Below, piece after piece: positions 47,312-55,994 of a DNA stretch of 64,000 nt (position 1 is its first letter; every line of letters starts with the position of its first letter). Source of the stretch: Devosia lacusdianchii (GTDB lineage Bacteria > Pseudomonadota > Alphaproteobacteria > Rhizobiales > Devosiaceae); the NCBI RefSeq assembly GCF_022429625.1, contig NZ_CP092483.1, forward strand, positions 2,294,001 to 2,358,000, read 5' to 3'. Below the pieces are notes generated by a model, which worked only from the letters and a program-made list of their open reading frames with translations, was not told the origin of the DNA and made no database searches. Position numbers and translations under genes: made by a program.

Positions 47312-48045
47312 TGCAAACCCCGCAAACCCGCCACCTGCCAATCCCCGGCACGCACAATGTCCGCGACCTCGGCGGCTACCCCGCTGCCGGCGGCCACACG
47401 CAGTGGCGACGCCTCCTGCGCGCCGATGCCCTCCATCGCCTTGATGAGGCCGGGATCGGCGAACTGGTCGCGTCCGGCGTCAGCACCGTCATCGATCTTC
47501 GCCATGGCGACGAACTGGCCCACCAGCCAAACCCCTTCCATGGTCACGCCACGGTCTCCTACCACAACGTGTCTTTGCTCGAGGGCCTGTCGCCAAACCT
47601 GATGGACGAGGGCGACCTGCTGCTCGGGCTCTACAAGATGGCCCTGCTGCAGCGTCAGCCGGCTCTGGCTGAGGTGTTGCGTATCATAGCGGAGGCCCCG
47701 CCCGGGGCCGTGCTGTTCCACTGCACCGCAGGCAAAGACCGCACAGGCATCGTCGCAGCGCTCCTGCTTGGCGTTGCCGGGGTCGAAGCCGGTTTGATCA
47801 TCGACGACTATGCGCTCACCGCTGGCCTCATCGCGCCCATCGTCGCCGATATAACCGCCGGTGCTGTGGCGCGCGGAGCCGATCCCGAGAGCTTCAAGCG
47901 CTTTCTCGCCTCCGAACCCGAAACCATGGCGGCCACCCTGGCCTTCATCGACGCCGAGTTCGGCTCGATGCCTGCCTATCTCGGCCGGATCGGTCTCGAC
48001 GACGCCACCATTGATCGCCTGCGAAACCGTCTGTTGGGAGAATGA
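47311..48045 (+). CDS. Tyrosine-protein-phosphatase-type enzyme (copy 2)
   Basis: Protein of 244 residues, no signal peptide. HCTAGKDRTG carries Cys138 and Arg144; HNVRDLGGY is at residues 15-23 and STVIDLRHGDEL near 58-69. Both the length and the position of HNVRDLGGY match copy 1 (41823-42557). It is embedded between the permease and ATPase genes with 1-base and near-4-base junctions, so it is expressed as part of the importer. This supports a role in processing the imported compound. Confidence 0.88.
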   Translation: MQTPQTRHLPIPGTHNVRDLGGYPAAGGHTQWRRLLRADALHRLDEAGIGELVASGVSTVIDLRHGDELAHQPNPFHGHATVSYHNVSLLEGLSPNLMDEGDLLLGLYKMALLQRQPALAEVLRIIAEAPPGAVLFHCTAGKDRTGIVAALLLGVAGVEAGLIIDDYALTAGLIAPIVADITAGAVARGADPESFKRFLASEPETMAATLAFIDAEFGSMPAYLGRIGLDDATIDRLRNRLLGE

Positions 48046-48047
48046 CC

Positions 48048-49175
48048 ATGGCCAATCTCGCCATCACGGACGTCAAGAAGAGCTATGACGGCAAGCCCGT
48101 CCTCCACGGCATCGACGTGACCATCCCGGACGGTCATTTCGCCGTCATCGTCGGTCCCTCCGGCTGCGGCAAGTCAACCCTCCTCCGCATGATTGCCGGA
48201 CTTGAGGACATCACCTCGGGCACCATCGCGATCGGTGGCACGGTAATGAACGACATCGAGCCATCCGATCGCGGCTGCGCCATGGTGTTCCAGAACTACG
48301 CGCTCTACCCGCACATGACCGTACGCCAGAACATCGCCTATCCCCTGCGCATCGCGAAACTGCCCGCCGCTGAGCGGGACAAACGCGTGGAACAGGCCGT
48401 CAAAATCCTCGACCTCACGGAGTATCTTGACCGCCGTCCGGCTCAGCTTTCGGGTGGCCAGCGCCAGCGCGTCGCCATGGGCCGCGCCATCGTGCGTGAA
48501 CCCGACGTGTTCCTCTTCGACGAGCCCCTCAGCAACCTCGACGCTCTGCTGCGCGTGCAGATGCGCATCGAGATCAAGCGCCTGCACAAGCGCCTCAACG
48601 CCACCTCGATCTTTGTCACCCACGACCAGGTCGAAGCCATGACCCTGGCCGATACGCTCATCGTCATGAATGGTGGCCGGGTCGAGCAAATCGGCTCCCC
48701 CGCCGAAATCTACCGCAGGCCTGCCTCAGTCTTCGTCGCCGGCTTCATGGGCGCTCCTGCCATGAACCTGCTGCCCGCCACCGTGAGCAATGATGGCGAC
48801 GTCACGCTCGACCTGCTCGCCGCCAACGCCCCGATCGGACGCGCACCCCTAGCCCAGGGCAGCCTGATCACCCTTGGCATTCGCCCCGAAGACATCGCTC
48901 TCTCGCCGCAGGCGAACCAGGGCCTTGCCGCCAGCGTCGAACTCGTCGAAGAGCTCGGTGGCTCCCGCGTGGCCTATTGCAAACTCTCAGGTAAGGAGGT
49001 GGCCGTCGTACTGCCGCCAGGCGACGAGGACTACGAAGGCAAGACCGTTTGGCTTACCCTCCGCAGCCAGGCGCTGCATGCCTTCGACCGCGTCACCGGC
49101 GAGCGCATCGACGTGCGGTTCGCCGACCCATCGAACAGGTTTACCAACGCGCGCGAAACGCACGAGTCCGCGTAA
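48048..49175 (+). CDS. ABC transporter ATPase, UgpC/MalK type
   Basis: Protein of 375 residues from MANLAITDVKKSYDG. The ATG two codons earlier overlaps the upstream stop, but GGGAGA is spaced better for this start. Walker A GPSGCGKST is at 36-44, LSGGQ at 134-138, Walker B DVFLFDEP at about 153-160, and a C-terminal TOBE domain is present. It energises the permeases at 45526-47311 and may also serve binding protein 1. Confidence 0.95.
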   Translation: MANLAITDVKKSYDGKPVLHGIDVTIPDGHFAVIVGPSGCGKSTLLRMIAGLEDITSGTIAIGGTVMNDIEPSDRGCAMVFQNYALYPHMTVRQNIAYPLRIAKLPAAERDKRVEQAVKILDLTEYLDRRPAQLSGGQRQRVAMGRAIVREPDVFLFDEPLSNLDALLRVQMRIEIKRLHKRLNATSIFVTHDQVEAMTLADTLIVMNGGRVEQIGSPAEIYRRPASVFVAGFMGAPAMNLLPATVSNDGDVTLDLLAANAPIGRAPLAQGSLITLGIRPEDIALSPQANQGLAASVELVEELGGSRVAYCKLSGKEVAVVLPPGDEDYEGKTVWLTLRSQALHAFDRVTGERIDVRFADPSNRFTNARETHESA

Positions 49176-49229
49176 CCGCCGACGGCTCCCGGCGGCAATC
49201 AACAGCCGGGACCACCCATACTTTGAAGG

Positions 49230-49679
49230 TCACGCGTCGCTCTGGCTCTTGATCAGGGCCTCGAGCATGTCGAGCAGCTTTTCCATTTCCGCATGGCCAT
49301 ACCGCGCTTCGAGCTCGGTATAGATGGCGCGGCGCTCGGGCGAGACTTCCTCGATCAACGCCATGCCGGCCGGAGCAATGGCCAGCTGAACCCGCCGACC
49401 ATCGTCCTCGAACTTGCCGCGCGTGATAAAGCCGCGATCCTCCAGCGCCTTGATGATGCGCGTCAGGCTGGGCGCCAGGATAGAGGCGCGCTCGGCGACT
49501 TCCGTCGCATCGAGCGGGCTCGATTCGCCGAGCACACGGATGACGCGCCATTGCTGCTCGGTTACATCGTGCCGCGCCAGCATGGGCCGGAATCTTGACA
49601 TCACGGCTTCGCGCGCCCGCAGGAGCGACATGGGCAGGGAACGGCGCGTATTGTGCGGCAGCAAGACGACCTCCGGCAT
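49230..49679 (-). CDS. hpaR: MarR-family repressor HpaR of the homoprotocatechuate pathway
   Basis: Protein of 149 residues. The N-terminal NTRRSLPMSLLRAREAVMSRFRPML is the HpaR hallmark, followed by the winged helix (DATEVAERASILAPSLTRIIKALEDRGFI) and wing GKFEDDGRRVQLAI. HpaR in Escherichia coli represses the meta-cleavage operon and is released by the aromatic substrate. It is transcribed away from hpaF, with a palindrome in the shared control region. Confidence 0.9.
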   Translation of the reverse strand: MPEVVLLPHNTRRSLPMSLLRAREAVMSRFRPMLARHDVTEQQWRVIRVLGESSPLDATEVAERASILAPSLTRIIKALEDRGFITRGKFEDDGRRVQLAIAPAGMALIEEVSPERRAIYTELEARYGHAEMEKLLDMLEALIKSQSDA

Positions 49680-49791
49680 GTCGGGCGGCTGGAAGGCAGG
49701 ACTGCCCCCTTGCGGCTATAGCGCTATCGGCCCTGCCAAGGCAACGGGGCCACCCTGCCCCAGATGCCTGCCAGAGGCCAAAAATCCATGC

Positions 49792-49820
49792 TTGACCTCT
49801 GCTCGCCAATTATTTAACAC
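49792..49820 (+). promoter_or_regulatory. Candidate promoter of the hpa operon
   Basis: TTGACC at 49792-49797 is followed after 17 bases by TAACAC (49815-49820), or after 16 by TTAACA. The -10 lies inside the palindrome at 49811-49828, so a bound repressor would block polymerase. Confidence 0.5.
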
Positions 49821-49828
49821 GTTAAATA
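49811..49828. promoter_or_regulatory. Candidate HpaR operator
   Basis: TATTTAACACGTTAAATA: two perfectly complementary 8-base arms around a 2-base centre, 33 bases before hpaF. Its A/T-rich, MarR-like form and location between hpaR and the catabolic genes mark it as the likely HpaR site. A near copy occurs at 56836-56853. Confidence 0.75.
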
Positions 49829-49860
49829 GATTGATTGCAACCGAACCTGAGGAGGGCGCG

Positions 49861-50247
49861 ATGCCGCATCTCTCCATCGAATATTCTGCCAATCTAGACG
49901 GCCATGTCGAGATGAACGCCTTTTGCCCGCTCATCAGGAAGACCATCCTGGAAAACGGCCCGTTTGAAATCGGCGCCGTGCGCGTACGGGCCTTCAGAGC
50001 GGATGCCTGGGCGGTTGCCGACGAACTGCCGGAGAACGGCTTTCTCGATATGTCCTTCCGCATCGGCCAGGGCCGAACGGCGGAAGAGAAGGAGCGCGTG
50101 GGCGCGGCGATCTTTGCCGCTGCCAGCAACTTTCTCGCCCCTCTTTTTACCACACCTCATTTCGCTCTCTCGCTCGAAATTCGGGAAATCGACGCGGCGC
50201 TGAGCTGGAAGAAGAATGCCATTCATCCGCGGCTGCGCGGAAAATAA
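49861..50247 (+). CDS. hpaF: 5-carboxymethyl-2-hydroxymuconate delta-isomerase
   Basis: Isomerises 5-carboxymethyl-2-hydroxymuconate in homoprotocatechuate breakdown. It has 128 residues, begins MPHLSIEYSANL (the penultimate proline becomes the catalytic N-terminal Pro after Met removal) and contains FRIGQGRTAEEKERVGAAIF. A strong GAGGAGGG precedes it. It is the first gene of the hpa operon, 10 bases before hpaE. Confidence 0.92.
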   Translation: MPHLSIEYSANLDGHVEMNAFCPLIRKTILENGPFEIGAVRVRAFRADAWAVADELPENGFLDMSFRIGQGRTAEEKERVGAAIFAAASNFLAPLFTTPHFALSLEIREIDAALSWKKNAIHPRLRGK

Positions 50248-50257
50248 CGGAAACCAA

Positions 50258-51775
50258 ATGTCTGATTTTGCGGAAAATCTGAAGAAGGCCGAGCGCTACC
50301 TTGCGCGGTTCAAGGCTAAAGCTGTGCTCAACCATATCAATGGCGAAGCGGTGCCGGCGCTCGACGGCGCGGTTTTCGAGACGATTTCGCCGGTCGATTT
50401 ACAGCCGCTCGCGAAGGTCGCCCTGGGCAAGGCGGCTGATATCGATCGCGCGGCCAAGGCAGCCAAAGCGGCTTTTCCCGCCTGGGCGACAATGAGCGGG
50501 GTAGCGCGCAAGGCGCTGCTGCACAAAATTGCCGATGCCATTGAGGCGCGGGCCGAGGAAATCGCCTTGGTCGAATGCATGGATACCGGCCAGTCGATCA
50601 GATTCATGGCCAAGGCAGCCTTGCGCGGTGCGGAAAATTTCCGCTTCTTTGCTGACCGTGCGCCCGAGGCACGCGATGGTGCCGCGATCCGCGGACCCGG
50701 CCAGCTCAATGTGACGAGCCGCAGCCCGATCGGCCCCGTCGGCATCATCACGCCCTGGAACACCCCGTTCATGCTCTCGACCTGGAAGATCGCGCCGGCT
50801 TTGGCTGCGGGCTGCACCGTGGTGCACAAGCCGGCGGAATTTTCGCCGCTGACAGCGCGGCTGCTGGTGGAAATCGCCGAGGAAGCGGGTCTGCCCAAGG
50901 GTGTGTGGAACCTCGTCAACGGTTTCGGCGAAGACGCCGGCAAGGCACTGACCGAGCACAAGGATATCAAGGCGATCGGCTTTGTCGGCGAGAGCCGCAC
51001 CGGCTCGCTGATCATGAAGCAGGGCGCCGATACCCTCAAGCGCGTGCATTTTGAACTGGGTGGCAAGAACCCGGTTATCGTCTTTGCCGATGCCGACCTC
51101 GAACACGCCGCCGATGCCGCCGTGTTCATGATCTACTCGCTCAATGGCGAGCGCTGCACCTCGTCTTCGCGTCTTCTGGTCGAAGCCTCGATCTATGAGC
51201 GGTTTACCGCCATGGTGGCGGAAAAGGCCCGGCGCATTCCGGTCGGCCATCCGCTCGACCCCAAGACTGTTGTGGGTCCGCTGATTCATCCCGAGCACGA
51301 AAAGAAGGTGCTCGACTATATCGCCGTCGGCCAGGCCGAGGGCGCGACCCTGGCGGCCGGGGGTGAAAAGCAGGCGGGACCGGGCGGCGGCTGCTATGTG
51401 ACGCCAACGCTCTTTACCCAGGTGCGCAACGACATGCGCATTGCCCAAGAGGAGATCTTTGGGCCGGTACTCAGCGCTATTCCCTTTGCTGATGAGGCCG
51501 AGGCGCTCGCAATAGCCAATGACGTGCCGTACGGGCTGACTGGCTATCTCTGGACCGCGGATGTGACGCGCGCGCTGCGCTTTACCGACGCGCTCGATGC
51601 GGGCATGATCTGGGTCAACTCAGAAAATGTCCGCCATCTGCCGACGCCGTTTGGCGGGGTCAAGAATTCCGGCATCGGCCGCGATGGCGGCGACTGGTCG
51701 TTCGACTTTTACATGGAAACCAAGAACGTTGCCTTTGCGACCGCGCCCCACGCGATCCAGAAGCTCGGCGGCTAG
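50258..51775 (+). CDS. hpaE: 5-carboxymethyl-2-hydroxymuconate semialdehyde dehydrogenase
   Basis: NAD-dependent oxidation of the ring-cleavage semialdehyde to the dicarboxylate. It has 505 residues, with ALDH motifs PWNTPFMLSTWKIAPALAAG (166-185), catalytic Glu266 in FELGGKNP and Cys300 in NGERCTSSSR. NSENVRHLPTPFGGVKNSGIGRDGG near the end is characteristic of HpaE. The starting MSDFAENLKKAERYL fits the family length. Confidence 0.93.
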   Translation: MSDFAENLKKAERYLARFKAKAVLNHINGEAVPALDGAVFETISPVDLQPLAKVALGKAADIDRAAKAAKAAFPAWATMSGVARKALLHKIADAIEARAEEIALVECMDTGQSIRFMAKAALRGAENFRFFADRAPEARDGAAIRGPGQLNVTSRSPIGPVGIITPWNTPFMLSTWKIAPALAAGCTVVHKPAEFSPLTARLLVEIAEEAGLPKGVWNLVNGFGEDAGKALTEHKDIKAIGFVGESRTGSLIMKQGADTLKRVHFELGGKNPVIVFADADLEHAADAAVFMIYSLNGERCTSSSRLLVEASIYERFTAMVAEKARRIPVGHPLDPKTVVGPLIHPEHEKKVLDYIAVGQAEGATLAAGGEKQAGPGGGCYVTPTLFTQVRNDMRIAQEEIFGPVLSAIPFADEAEALAIANDVPYGLTGYLWTADVTRALRFTDALDAGMIWVNSENVRHLPTPFGGVKNSGIGRDGGDWSFDFYMETKNVAFATAPHAIQKLGG

Positions 51776-51810
51776 ACCCGGCCGCCCGTTCAGCTGCAAT
51801 CAGAGCGCAC

Positions 51811-51836
51811 CGGGGCAAGGCAAGTATCTTGCCCCG
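51811..51836 (+). promoter_or_regulatory. Stem-loop directly before hpaD
   Basis: CGGGGCAAG at 51811-51819 pairs perfectly with CTTGCCCCG at 51828-51836 (8-base loop), in the 74-base hpaE-hpaD gap and ending 1 base before AAGGAGG of hpaD. It may act as an mRNA-processing or stability element; the ribosome site itself is left free. Confidence 0.55.
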
Positions 51837-51849
51837 CAAGGAGGAAAGC

Positions 51850-52830
51850 GTGCCGCTACCGACACCCAATCTCTACCCCGCCTTCAATATCATCCGCCTC
51901 AGCCATGTCGAACTGGCCGTGACCGATCTTGCCAAATCGCGCGCCTTCTATGTCGACACGCTCGGCCTGCAGGTGACTGACGAGACCGCCGACACCATTT
52001 ATCTGCGGGCTCTTGAAGAACGCGGTCACCACTGCATCGTGCTCACGAAGGCCGAACAGGCCGAAGCCCGCGACCTCGGCTTCAAAGTGTTCAGTGAAGA
52101 CGATCTCGACAAGGCGGCGCATTTTTTCAAGGGCAAGGAATTGCCGGTCGAATGGGTCGAGCGCCCGCATCAATCGCGCACGTTCCGTACTCGTGACCCG
52201 CACGGGATTCCGCTTGAATTCTACGCCAAGATGGAACGGCTGCCGCCGATCCATCAGAAGTATGCGCTCTACAAGGGGGTCAAACCGCTTCGCATCGACC
52301 ACTTCAACTGCTTCTCGCCCGATGTCGACGCATCGGTGGCCTTTTACAATGAACTCGGCTTCCGGGTGACCGAATATACAGAGGACGAGGTCAGCAAGAA
52401 GCTCTGGGCTGCCTGGACCCATCGCAAGGGCGGCGTGCACGACATTGCCTTTACCAATGGCCGGGGCCCGCGGCTGCACCATGTCGCCTTCTGGGTGCCG
52501 ACACCGCTCAATATCATCGACCTGCTCGACCTGATGGCGACGACCGGGTGGCTCGCCAATATCGAGCGTGGCCCGGGCCGGCATGGCATTTCCAATGCCT
52601 TCTTCCTCTATGTCCGCGATCCCGACGGGCACCGCATCGAAATCTATTGCTCCGATTACCAGACGGTCGACCCCGATCTCGAACCCATTCGCTGGGACCT
52701 CAAGGACCCGCAGCGCCAGACGCTGTGGGGGGCGCCGGCCCCGCGGTCCTGGTTCGAGGAAGGCAGCGGCTTTGCCGGGGCCGAAATCGTACCGGCAGTG
52801 CTGGATGCCCAGCCCATTATTGCGCCATGA
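51850..52830 (+). CDS. hpaD: 3,4-dihydroxyphenylacetate 2,3-dioxygenase
   Basis: Fe(II) or Mn(II) extradiol dioxygenase opening the ring of homoprotocatechuate, the first step of this cluster. It has 326 residues from a GTG with AAGGAGG six bases upstream. It is a two-domain vicinal-oxygen-chelate fold. The metal ligands His151 (RIDHFNC), His211 (LHHVAFWV) and Glu264 (HRIEIYC), and catalytic His197 (GGVHDIA), line up with His155, His214, Glu267 and His200 of the Brevibacterium enzyme with a constant small offset. Confidence 0.94.
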   Translation: MPLPTPNLYPAFNIIRLSHVELAVTDLAKSRAFYVDTLGLQVTDETADTIYLRALEERGHHCIVLTKAEQAEARDLGFKVFSEDDLDKAAHFFKGKELPVEWVERPHQSRTFRTRDPHGIPLEFYAKMERLPPIHQKYALYKGVKPLRIDHFNCFSPDVDASVAFYNELGFRVTEYTEDEVSKKLWAAWTHRKGGVHDIAFTNGRGPRLHHVAFWVPTPLNIIDLLDLMATTGWLANIERGPGRHGISNAFFLYVRDPDGHRIEIYCSDYQTVDPDLEPIRWDLKDPQRQTLWGAPAPRSWFEEGSGFAGAEIVPAVLDAQPIIAP

Positions 52831-52839
52831 GCAAGTAAG

Positions 52840-54309
52840 ATGAGCAAAACTCTCGCTGATCCCAGCCTCTTACGACAGGCCGCCCTGGTGGGCGGCATCT
52901 GGATCGAGGCCGCCAAAGACAATGCCGTTGCCGTCAACAATCCGGCGACGGGCGAACTGGTTGGCCTCGTGCCCAAACTCGGCGCCAAGGAAGCGCGCGA
53001 GGCCATCGAGGCGGCGCGCCTGGCGCAGATCGAATGGGCCCAACGCACGGCCAAGGAGCGCTCGGGGATATTGCGGCGCTGGTTCGAGCTGATGATGCAG
53101 AGCCAGGACGATCTCGGCCTGATCCTGACGCTCGAGCAAGGCAAGCCGCTGGCCGAGGCCAGGGGCGAGATTGCCTATGGCGCAAGCTTCATAGAGTGGT
53201 TTGCCGAGGAAGCCCGGCGCATCTATGGCGACCTTGTGCCCGGCCACCAGCGCGACAAGCGCATCATGATCATGAAGCAGCCCATCGGCGTGGTTGGGGC
53301 AATTACACCGTGGAATTTTCCCAATGCCATGATCACGCGAAAGGCCGGGCCGGCACTGGCCGCAGGCTGCGCCATGGTGCTGAAGCCCGCTTCACAGACG
53401 CCTTTTTCGGCCATTGCCCTGGCGGTGCTGGCCGAACGGGCCGGATTGCCGCCGGGTCTTTTCAGCGTGCTGACGGGTTCGGCCGCTGAAATCGGCGCCG
53501 AGATGACGTCGAACCCGGTGGTGCGCAAGATCACCTTTACCGGCTCGACCGAGATCGGCGCGCAATTGATGGCCCAGAGCGCTCCCAGCATCAAGAAGCT
53601 GGGACTGGAGCTGGGTGGCAACGCACCTTTTATCGTCTTTGACGATGCCGACCTCGACGCCGCTGTGGAAGGGGCACTGATCGCCAAATTCCGCAACAAT
53701 GGACAGACCTGCGTCTGCGCCAACCGCATCTATGTGCAGGAAGGGGTTTATGACGCCTTTGCCGAGAGGCTGAAAACGGCCGTGGCAAAACTCAAGATCG
53801 GCAATGGACTTGAAGACGGTGTGATCCTCGGGCCGTTGATCGACAAGAAGGCCGTTGCGAAGGTCGAGGAGCATATTGCCGATGCTGTCGCCAAGGGTGC
53901 GAGCGTGGCGCTTGGCGGCAAGCCGCATGCTCTGGGCGGCACTTTCTTTGAAACCACCATCCTTACTGGGGTGACGACGGACATGGCCGTCGCCCGCGAA
54001 GAAACGTTCGGGCCGCTGGCGCCGCTTTTTTCCTTCAAGGACGAGGCCGATGTCATCGCCCAGGCCAATGACACCGAATTTGGCCTCGCCTCCTATTTCT
54101 ACGCCAATGACCTCGCCCGCGTCTGGCGCGTCGCCGAGGCGCTCGAATATGGCATGGTCGGGGTCAATACCGGGCTCATCTCCACTGCCGAAGCGCCCTT
54201 TGGGGGCATCAAATCCTCGGGTCTCGGGCGCGAAGGTTCCAAATACGGCATCGAGGAATTCTGCGAGATCAAATATGTCTGCCTCGGCGGCATTGGGGGG
54301 ACGAACTGA
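52840..54309 (+). CDS. gabD: Succinate-semialdehyde dehydrogenase, GabD type
   Basis: Protein of 489 residues with catalytic Glu257 (LELGGNAPFIVF) and Cys291 in NNGQTCVCANR, the NADP-type GabD pattern, plus NTGLISTAEAPFGGIKSSGLGREGS near the end. It lies between hpaD and hpaG and would oxidise the succinate semialdehyde made by the aldolase HpaI, completing conversion to succinate for the TCA cycle. Substrate assignment rests on family and context. It overlaps hpaG by one base. Confidence 0.88.
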   Translation: MSKTLADPSLLRQAALVGGIWIEAAKDNAVAVNNPATGELVGLVPKLGAKEAREAIEAARLAQIEWAQRTAKERSGILRRWFELMMQSQDDLGLILTLEQGKPLAEARGEIAYGASFIEWFAEEARRIYGDLVPGHQRDKRIMIMKQPIGVVGAITPWNFPNAMITRKAGPALAAGCAMVLKPASQTPFSAIALAVLAERAGLPPGLFSVLTGSAAEIGAEMTSNPVVRKITFTGSTEIGAQLMAQSAPSIKKLGLELGGNAPFIVFDDADLDAAVEGALIAKFRNNGQTCVCANRIYVQEGVYDAFAERLKTAVAKLKIGNGLEDGVILGPLIDKKAVAKVEEHIADAVAKGASVALGGKPHALGGTFFETTILTGVTTDMAVAREETFGPLAPLFSFKDEADVIAQANDTEFGLASYFYANDLARVWRVAEALEYGMVGVNTGLISTAEAPFGGIKSSGLGREGSKYGIEEFCEIKYVCLGGIGGTN

Positions 54310-55187
54310 TGCCCGACTATGGACGCCTCGCCACGGTGACTGCTGGCGGCGCAACCCGCTATGGCCTCGTCAGGGATGATGGCTTTGTCGATCTCAGCGC
54401 CCGGTTCGGCCAGCAATGGTCAAGCTTGCGCGAGGTGATCGAGGCAGGTGCCCTGGGGCAGCTGGTCGAGGCGGGGCGGTCCCTGTCGACCGATTTTGTC
54501 CTTGATGCCGTGACCTACCAAATCCCCATTCCAAGCCCGGAAAAGATCATTTGCGTGGGGGTCAACTATCCCGACCGCAATGAGGAATATAAGGACGGCC
54601 AGGCGGCGCCCTCCAATCCGTCTCTGTTTCCGCGCTTTCCTCGCTCGTTTGTCGGCCATGGCGTGCCGCTCAACCGGCCGCCTGAATCCCCGCAGCTCGA
54701 CTACGAGGGCGAGGTGGTTCTGGTGATCGGCAAGGGCGGTCGGCGCATTGCCGAGATAGACGCTCTCGACCATGTCGCGGCACTTAGCCTTTGCAACGAG
54801 GGCACGATCCGCGACTGGGTGCGTCACGCCAAGTTTAACGTGACGCAAGGCAAGAACTTCGACGGCACGGGCGCTATCGGGCCGTGGCTCGTACCCTATG
54901 TCGAGGAAAGCCAGATTGCCGATATTGCGCTCACGACGCGCGTCAATGGCGAGTTGCGCCAGGACGACCGCACCAGCCGCATGATCTTCGGGTTCCGCAA
55001 GCTGATCAACTATATCTCGACCTTCGCCACCCTCGTACCCGGCGACATGATCGTCACCGGCACGCCGACCGGAGCGGGTGCGCGGTTCGAGCCACCGATC
55101 TGGCTCAAGCCGGGCGATGTCGTCGAGGTTTCGGCGACCGGACTCGGCACGCTGCGCAATCCGATTGCCGACGAGGTATTGGCATGA
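54309..55187 (+). CDS. hpaG: Fumarylacetoacetase-family decarboxylase/isomerase HpaG
   Basis: Expected to decarboxylate 5-oxopent-3-ene-1,2,5-tricarboxylate and perhaps isomerise the product. It has 292 residues, a single FAH domain, with KIICVGVNYPDRNEEY near residues 79-94, the metal site LDYEGEVVLVIGKGGR and the closing MIVTGTPTGAGAR. In Escherichia coli HpaG has two fused FAH domains; here only one such domain is encoded besides HpaH. It overlaps hpaH by 4 bases. Confidence 0.85.
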   Translation: MPDYGRLATVTAGGATRYGLVRDDGFVDLSARFGQQWSSLREVIEAGALGQLVEAGRSLSTDFVLDAVTYQIPIPSPEKIICVGVNYPDRNEEYKDGQAAPSNPSLFPRFPRSFVGHGVPLNRPPESPQLDYEGEVVLVIGKGGRRIAEIDALDHVAALSLCNEGTIRDWVRHAKFNVTQGKNFDGTGAIGPWLVPYVEESQIADIALTTRVNGELRQDDRTSRMIFGFRKLINYISTFATLVPGDMIVTGTPTGAGARFEPPIWLKPGDVVEVSATGLGTLRNPIADEVLA

Positions 55188-55984
55188 CGCCGGAAGAGAT
55201 CGAAGGCCTTGCCGAACGCCTGTTCGAGGCCGAGCGGACGCGGACCCAGACCAGGGTGCTCAGCCTCGAATTTCCCGAGGCCAATATGGACGACGCCTAC
55301 GCGGTGCAGGCGGCGCTGATCCGGCGCAAGCTCGCCGCGGGCCGCAAGGCCAAGGGTTGGAAGATCGGGCTGACCTCGAAGGCCATGCAATATGCGCTCA
55401 ATATCGACATTCCCGATTCCGGGGTCTTGCTTGATGACATGTTCTTCCCCGACAGCGCGACAATCCCGGCGGATCGCTTCATCCAGCCACGGGTGGAGGC
55501 CGAAATCGCCTTTGTGATGAAAGCGCCGCTCGAGGGGCCCGACGTCACCATTTTCGACGTGCTCAACGCCACCGACTATATCACGCCAGCGCTCGAAATC
55601 CTCGATACGCGCGTGCAGCGGGTCGACCCCGAGACCAAGAAGGCGCGGACCATTTTCGACACCATCTCCGACAATGCCGCCAATGGCGGGATCGTCATGG
55701 GTGGGCGCCCTGCCCGGCCGCTCGACGCCGATATGCGCTGGATCGGCGCTATTGTCTCGCGCAATGCCGAAATCGAGGAAACGGGGCTCGGGGCCGGCGT
55801 GCTCAACCATCCGGCCGCCGGGATTGCCTGGCTCGCCAATCGGCTGGCGCAATATGGTTCTTCCATTGCAGCCGGTGATGTCGTGCTGTCGGGCTCGTTC
55901 ATCCGCCCGGTCGAGGCCCGGCATGGCGATACGATCACCGCCGATTTCGGCCCCTATGGCACTGTCAGCGTCTATTTCGCCTAG
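55184..55984 (+). CDS. hpaH: 2-oxo-hept-4-ene-1,7-dioate hydratase
   Basis: Adds water to the enoate before aldol cleavage. It has 266 residues of the MhpD/HpaH hydratase family: [23 protein letters not shown] (in pieces, about residues 60-82), [11 protein letters not shown] and [12 protein letters not shown]. It is coupled to hpaG by an ATGA overlap and followed by hpaI after 10 bases. Confidence 0.9.
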   Translation: MTPEEIEGLAERLFEAERTRTQTRVLSLEFPEANMDDAYAVQAALIRRKLAAGRKAKGWKIGLTSKAMQYALNIDIPDSGVLLDDMFFPDSATIPADRFIQPRVEAEIAFVMKAPLEGPDVTIFDVLNATDYITPALEILDTRVQRVDPETKKARTIFDTISDNAANGGIVMGGRPARPLDADMRWIGAIVSRNAEIEETGLGAGVLNHPAAGIAWLANRLAQYGSSIAAGDVVLSGSFIRPVEARHGDTITADFGPYGTVSVYFA

Positions 55985-55994
55985 GAGAACCAGG

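Noticed and set aside
45526..49175. Naming the transporter ugpABCE for glycerol-3-phosphate
   Set aside because: The family is the same, but two phosphatases in the operon and no other Ugp-specific sign make the substrate open; symbols were left blank.
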